Below are positions 60,574 through 64,000 of a stretch of 64,000 bases of DNA, piece by piece. The notes under the pieces were generated by a model. The model had not been told where the DNA came from and did not search any database. It was given only the letters and a program-made list of their open reading frames with translations. The position numbers and the translations under genes were made by a program. Source of the stretch: Pseudomonas protegens CHA0 (GTDB lineage Bacteria > Pseudomonadota > Gammaproteobacteria > Pseudomonadales > Pseudomonadaceae); assembly GCF_000397205.1 (NCBI RefSeq), contig NC_021237.1, positions 5,191,501 through 5,255,500 of the forward strand, in the 5' to 3' direction. Each line of letters begins with the position of its first letter. Within the stretch, counting starts at the first letter, position 1.

Positions 60574-61110
60574 GGTTGTATCACCTTCAACGCTGTCTTT
60601 TGATTGACGGAAGTTTCTAGTCTTTCAACTGATCCACCACAACGATCTATAAAACAGGGCAAGCGCCTCCCTCCATATGAGAGAGTAAGTGTCAGGTGAT
60701 AAATGATGTTTAATCGGAGAGTCCATGTTGCAACGCTCTTATCAAGCCATCCTTTACTTGATGCCCCATTTCCGGGCCTGACCTAACAAAGTTAAGAAAC
60801 TCCATCTAAATCGACACTCCTGATACTGCGGTGCCTCTAACTGCGCACTCTCGCCTTTATTCATGGATTCAATACTGCGCCCTGGATGAAGGTCGCACGC
60901 ATACCGGTTACATCGGCGCAGGCCGCTCGGGACGGATACTCATAGGCCAACAGATACGAATTTTCACAATTGAGCATAGACAGCCGCAGTCTCTATGCAA
61001 GGCCACTAGTCAGTCTGTTTTCACAACTTTCGAGGTATTGAAGTACATTCGCGACAAGTAACAAACAAGACATAAACAGAGCCTGTGGCAAAGCCCGGGA
61101 AGCTCCCGCA
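60574..61110. other. 537-bp intergenic region, AT-richer than average
   Basis: Composition is clearly lower in GC than the coding DNA around it. It contains the candidate small ORF at 60725-60781 and, further right, a 76-codon open frame on the plus strand (60831-61061) with a GTG start, no ribosome-binding site and untypical composition, which I do not accept as a gene. The left end should hold the promoter of the PAS chemoreceptor. I see no clear promoter or repeat. Confidence 0.6.
60725..60781 (+). CDS. Candidate 18-residue small ORF
   Basis: ATG at 60725 is preceded by ATCGGAGAGTCC, a good ribosome-binding site, and encodes MLQRSYQAILYLMPHFRA. No promoter or hairpin that would make it a leader peptide is seen and no gene on the same strand follows for more than 1 kb. 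Translation is possible but unproven. Confidence 0.3.
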   Translation: MLQRSYQAILYLMPHFRA

Positions 61111-61971
61111 CTAAAACTCTTCGAGGGTCGACAGAAACGCCTGGACCAGAACACTCGACTCCCGCCCCGGCGCCGCTACCAGGGCGAACTCCCGCTCCAC
61201 TCCTGTGCTCAGTTCCAGCACCCGCAACCCTTCGCGTTGCACCGGTAACGTACTCTGCGGCACCAGAGTCACTCCCAGCTGCTCGCGCACCAGGCTGAAG
61301 GCACTGTTCCATTCCCGCACCTCCACCCGGACGTCGGCCAGGGGGATCCCGGCCTCGGCGGCCAGGCTGCGGGCATTCACCGAACAGCCCCCGGTGGCCA
61401 GGACAAAGGGCTGCGCCAGCAAGGTTTCAAGGTCGATGGTCGAGGCCTGCCAGGGGTGATCTTCAGGTAGCACCGCGACCCACGAATCACGCCCCAGCAA
61501 CCAAGAGCGGCGCTCGGGGGTCGGGTTGAGCACGACCCCAAGGTCCACCAGTTGCGCCTCTAGCAGCGTTTCGACCTCATCATCACTGACCTCCAGCTGC
61601 ACCACCTCGATGCCCGGATACAGCTGCTTGAAACGCCGCAGCAACGGCGGCAGGAAAGTCGCCAGGACCATGGGAAAGCCCGCCAGTCGCACACTGCCTT
61701 GAGGAATGCCCCGCGCCGCGTCCACCTGCCGGCGGACCTCGGCCAGGGCCTCGAGCATCACCCGCGCCTGGGCCAGCACCTGCAAACCGATCGCCGTGGG
61801 CAGCGCCTGGCGGCTCTCGCGGACAAACAGCTGCACCCCGAGCATGTCCTCCATCTGGGCGAGGGCCTGGCTGGCCCCGGACTGGGTCATGCCCACCTGC
61901 TCGGCGGCCCGGGTGATGGTGGCGCACTCGGCAATCGCCACCAGCAGGCGCCAGTGCATCAGGTTCATCAT
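61111..61971 (-). CDS. LysR-family regulator paired with a GST
   Basis: The 286-residue protein has the LysR helix-turn-helix (CATITRAAEQVGMTQSGASQ, then ALAQMEDMLGVQLFVRESRQ) and effector domain. I chose the ATG at 61971, next to MNLMHWRLLVAIAE; the open frame extends to 62040 but would leave no promoter for the divergent GST gene. A target role for that GST is likely. Confidence 0.87.
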   Translation of the reverse strand: MMNLMHWRLLVAIAECATITRAAEQVGMTQSGASQALAQMEDMLGVQLFVRESRQALPTAIGLQVLAQARVMLEALAEVRRQVDAARGIPQGSVRLAGFPMVLATFLPPLLRRFKQLYPGIEVVQLEVSDDEVETLLEAQLVDLGVVLNPTPERRSWLLGRDSWVAVLPEDHPWQASTIDLETLLAQPFVLATGGCSVNARSLAAEAGIPLADVRVEVREWNSAFSLVREQLGVTLVPQSTLPVQREGLRVLELSTGVEREFALVAAPGRESSVLVQAFLSTLEEF

Positions 61972-62069
61972 GGCAGTAGCTATCCTTATGGCAGTGTTCT
62001 GAAAGATTAATTTTACCCATGTTGCCGCCTTGCACGACACTGGCTCCCACTTTCACCAGAGACCTGCCG

Positions 62070-62672
62070 ATGAAACTCTACTACGCCCCACAAGCCTGCT
62101 CCCTGGCCTCCCATATCGTGTTGCGCGAACTGCAATTGCCTTTCGAGGCCATCCGCGTCGACAACCGCAGCAAGCGCACCGCCGACGGCCGGGACTTCCT
62201 CGCCATCAACCCCAAGGGCTACGTAGCCGCGCTGCAACTGGACAATGGCCAGGTCCTCACTGAAGGCCCGGCCATCCTGCAATACCTCGCCGACCTCAAG
62301 CCCGAGTCCGGCCTGGCCGCGGCCAATGGCAGTTGGGAGCGGGTGCGCCTGCAGGAAACCCTGAACTTCATCACCAGCGAAGTGCACGGGATCATGGGCT
62401 GGCTATTCAATCCGGGGTTCGATGATGGGGTGAAAGAGGTGTTCAAGCAGAAGTTGTTCAAGCGCCTGGCCTTGCTCGAGCAGACGCTGGAACACCAGGA
62501 CTACTTGCAAGGCGCGCAGTTCGGGATCGCCGATGCCTACCTGTTCACCGTTCTGCGCTGGACGGCATTGTTCGCCATCGACCTGGCGAACTGGCCGGCG
62601 CTGTCGCGGTTCCAGGCTCGGGTCGAACAGCGACCGGCGGTACGCGATGCCCTGGCGCTGGAACTGGCCTGA
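62070..62672 (+). CDS. Glutathione S-transferase (GstA-like)
   Basis: The 200-residue enzyme starts MKLYYAPQACSLASHIVLRE, with the catalytic Cys/Ser region typical of beta-class GSTs (Cys10 in PQACSLASH). It continues with INPKGYVAALQLDNGQVLTE and GPAILQYLADL for glutathione binding. The C-terminal helical domain is complete. The ATG at 62070 is preferred to one 17 codons earlier. It detoxifies electrophiles with glutathione. Confidence 0.9.
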   Translation: MKLYYAPQACSLASHIVLRELQLPFEAIRVDNRSKRTADGRDFLAINPKGYVAALQLDNGQVLTEGPAILQYLADLKPESGLAAANGSWERVRLQETLNFITSEVHGIMGWLFNPGFDDGVKEVFKQKLFKRLALLEQTLEHQDYLQGAQFGIADAYLFTVLRWTALFAIDLANWPALSRFQARVEQRPAVRDALALELA

Positions 62673-62683
62673 GGGGAGAGAGC

Positions 62684-62708
62684 ACGAAGCCCGCGGGGCG
62701 GGCTTCGT
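62684..62708. terminator. Bidirectional terminator
   Basis: ACGAAGCCCGC and GCGGGCTTCGT form a perfect 11-bp stem with a GGG loop, between the convergent GST gene and the small lysine-rich gene. Confidence 0.8.
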
Positions 62709-62716
62709 CAAAGTGA

Positions 62717-62833
62717 TCAGTGGCCGAAGATATTCACTTCGGTCTTCTTGGCCTTTTTCTCGGCGCGTTTCTCGTCTGCGCTCTTTGCCGGCTTTTTCTT
62801 GGCATTTTTCTTGGCGTTCATACCTTTGGACAT
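62717..62833 (-). CDS. 38-residue lysine/alanine-rich basic protein
   Basis: The ORF encodes MSKGMNAKKNAKKKPAKSAD, then EKRAEKKAKKTEVNIFGH, with 13 lysines. The ATG has GGAG ten bases upstream and a terminator lies directly after the stop, so the gene looks complete. The composition resembles histone-H1-like tails or small nucleic-acid-binding proteins. Function is unknown. It is too short for routine gene calling. Confidence 0.65.
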   Translation of the reverse strand: MSKGMNAKKNAKKKPAKSADEKRAEKKAKKTEVNIFGH

Positions 62834-62937
62834 GACGTTCACTCCACTGATGCGGGAAAGGCTTCAGGTATAGCACCTATAGTCGGCCAGGGTTCTTTTA
62901 TAATCCGCCGGCCCCTGTTGCCAAATCCGGAAACCTC

Positions 62938-63363
62938 ATGCCCGACCTCCAGATCAACCTGCTTGCCGAGGTTGAACGGCCCTTGCTGAACAAGTTCTAT
63001 CGCCAGCACCGGTCATCCATGCGCGCCGCTTCCGAGGGCCAGCTCTGGGTTGCCAGAAGCAGTGAAATCATCGCTGGCATGAGCCTGAGCCCGGCAGCTG
63101 AAGGCTATTGGCTGACGGGCCTGTTCGTCGCCCCGACCAGTCGCGGCCAGGGGCTGGCCACCCAGCTGGTGGGGCAGGCCGTGCAAAGCGTCGAAGGCCC
63201 GGTCTGGCTGTTCTGCCATCCGGACCTGCAGGCCCTTTACCGGTCGATGGGCTTCTGCAGCACGACCTGCCTGCCACACGCCTTGAACGAACGGCTGGCC
63301 CGCTACCAGCGCAGCAAACCGTTGCTGGCCATGGCCATCGACCGGCCTGGGTCGAGGCCCTGA
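62938..63363 (+). CDS. GNAT-family N-acetyltransferase
   Basis: The 141-residue protein has a short GNAT fold with the acetyl-CoA motif LTGLFVAPTSRGQGLATQLV and a late CHPDLQALYRSMGFCST. The acceptor is unknown. It is small for the family and may be a minimal member. It is divergent from the lysine-rich gene and convergent with def. Confidence 0.84.
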   Translation: MPDLQINLLAEVERPLLNKFYRQHRSSMRAASEGQLWVARSSEIIAGMSLSPAAEGYWLTGLFVAPTSRGQGLATQLVGQAVQSVEGPVWLFCHPDLQALYRSMGFCSTTCLPHALNERLARYQRSKPLLAMAIDRPGSRP

Positions 63364-63381
63364 CACCGGGCGGGCCGGGGC

Positions 63382-63921
63382 TTATTCGTCGGCGTTGGGG
63401 TCGAGGTCGGGAAACAGCACTTCGGTGAAGCCGAACTTGCTGAAATCGCTGATCCGCGAGGGGTACAGCCGGCCGATCAGGTGATCGCACTCATGCTGCA
63501 CCACCCGGGCGTGGAAACCCGAGGCCACGCGCACAATGGGCTCGCCCCTGGGGTCGAAGCCTTCGTAGCGGATGTGCTGGTAGCGCTGCACCGCGCCGCG
63601 CAGGCCGGGAACCGAGAGACAACCTTCCCAGCCCTCTTCCAGCACCGGGCTCAAGGGCGTGATCAGCGGATTGATGAGGATGGTTTGCGGCACCGCTTCG
63701 GCTTCCGGATAACGTTCGCTGTGCTCGAAGCCGAAGATCACCAGTTGCAGGTCGACACCGATCTGCGGCGCCGCCAGGCCGACGCCACCCACGCTTTCCA
63801 TGGTCTGGAACATATCGTCGATCAGTTCCCAGAGCTCGGGGCTGTCGAACATTTCCGGCGGTACCGGCGGGGCGATGCGCAGCAGGCGCTCATCGCCCAT
63901 CTTGAGGATTTCACGGATCAT
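63382..63921 (-). CDS. def: Peptide deformylase
   Basis: The 179-residue metalloenzyme has all three motifs: [11 protein letters not shown] (45-55), EGCLSVPG (99-106, Cys101 metal ligand) and QHECDHLIG (142-150, His143/Glu144/His147). It removes the formyl group from nascent proteins. Its length matches bacterial PDF; a fluorescent Pseudomonas usually has more than one copy. The start lies two bases after the stop of an upstream gene, suggesting an operon. Confidence 0.94.
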   Translation of the reverse strand: MIREILKMGDERLLRIAPPVPPEMFDSPELWELIDDMFQTMESVGGVGLAAPQIGVDLQLVIFGFEHSERYPEAEAVPQTILINPLITPLSPVLEEGWEGCLSVPGLRGAVQRYQHIRYEGFDPRGEPIVRVASGFHARVVQHECDHLIGRLYPSRISDFSKFGFTEVLFPDLDPNADE

Positions 63922-63923
63922 GA

Positions 63924-64000
63924 TCAGGCTTCGTCAGTGGTCGGCTTGAGCGAGTGGTCCCGGCCCAGTCCCGAAACGTGTTGTTTTTCGTCGTGCTGGT
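63924..64000 (-). CDS. C-terminal end of a gene upstream of def
   Basis: On the minus strand the frame ends ...[22 protein letters not shown] at 63924, two bases before the def start. Only about 25 residues are visible, and they are charged and not recognisable. The tight spacing suggests cotranscription with def. Confidence 0.5.
   Translation of the reverse strand, partial: QHDEKQHVSGLGRDHSLKPTTDEA

Noticed and set aside
60831..61061. 76-codon open frame on the plus strand in a gene-poor gap
   Set aside because: GTG start, no ribosome-binding site, untypical composition and no recognisable pattern.
1..64000. CRISPR arrays, prophage, insertion sequences, tRNA or rRNA genes
   Set aside because: No regularly spaced repeats, integrase or transposase genes, or recognisable RNA gene structures were found on either strand.

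Overview
The window is about 64 kb of GC-rich (roughly 63-65%) bacterial chromosome. Its gene families, REP repeats and regulatory motifs point to a fluorescent Pseudomonas, probably of the P. fluorescens / P. protegens / P. chlororaphis group. That placement is inferred from family recognition and was not searched. There are no rRNA or tRNA genes, insertion sequences, phage genes or CRISPR arrays. The region is ordinary core and flexible chromosome, crowded with small regulator-target pairs: seven LysR genes (one interrupted by a stop codon), two AraC, two TetR, one LacI, one XRE-like gene and one ECF sigma factor.

Layout. 1-6 kb: a partial unknown gene, a secreted DUF3298-like protein, a TauE/SafE exporter divergent from an AraC regulator, an XRE-like protein, and a metallo-beta-lactamase-fold hydrolase divergent from a TetR regulator with a clear operator palindrome. 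6-9.5 kb: a MASE2-GGDEF diguanylate cyclase, a soluble PAS-PAS chemoreceptor (BdlA-like) and a DUF1003 protein. 9.4-15.8 kb: a LysR gene divergent from an unusual CTP-synthase-like amidotransferase domain plus a monooxygenase-fold protein; then DUF2025, a periplasmic GlpQ, an AraC regulator, a sterol-desaturase-family protein, a PepSY protein behind a PmrA-type box, and a coiled-coil protein. 15.9-20.7 kb: a membrane chemoreceptor with a sigma-28 promoter, ZntB, and a Pit phosphate transporter.

20.8-26.2 kb: a five-gene 5-oxoprolinase/biotin-carboxylase operon (pxpA-accB-accC-pxpB-pxpC) with a divergent LysR regulator. 26.3-29.8 kb: a pqi (MCE lipid transport) operon with pqiA split in two. 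29.9-33.7 kb: TetR; a PACE drug exporter with a divergent LysR; a LysR gene divergent from a short-chain dehydrogenase. 33.7-36.4 kb: an ECF42-type sigma factor operon (SnoaL-like, YciI/DGPF, SRPBCC, sigma) with a plausible self-recognised promoter. 36.5-46.3 kb: two GNAT acetyltransferases, a 46-residue membrane protein, and the full kdp potassium system, including two tiny membrane ORFs upstream of kdpA. 46.3-52.3 kb: a GyrI-like protein, a LysE exporter, alaC, and the gluconate module gntT-gntK-gntR with three identical operator cores and a Crc/Hfq-type motif. 52.3-58.5 kb: a LysE exporter divergent from a LysR gene with an in-frame TAA, a second PACE-LysR pair, a glutathione transferase, a uronate-dehydrogenase-like reductase and an MFS transporter. 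58.6-64 kb: an unknown protein behind a sigma-54-like promoter, a second PAS-PAS chemoreceptor, a LysR-glutathione transferase pair, a 38-residue lysine-rich protein, a GNAT protein, peptide deformylase, and the tail of a further gene.

The main themes are metabolite sensing with local regulators, efflux (TauE, two LysE, two PACE, Pqi), ion homeostasis (Kdp, ZntB, Pit) and motility or biofilm signalling. No single gene cluster looks like a completely new system. The most informative oddities are the amidotransferase whose triad histidine is replaced by glutamine, the pxp-acc operon, the two candidate KdpF peptides, the paired PACE-LysR loci, the interrupted LysR gene and several well-formed promoter and operator sites.
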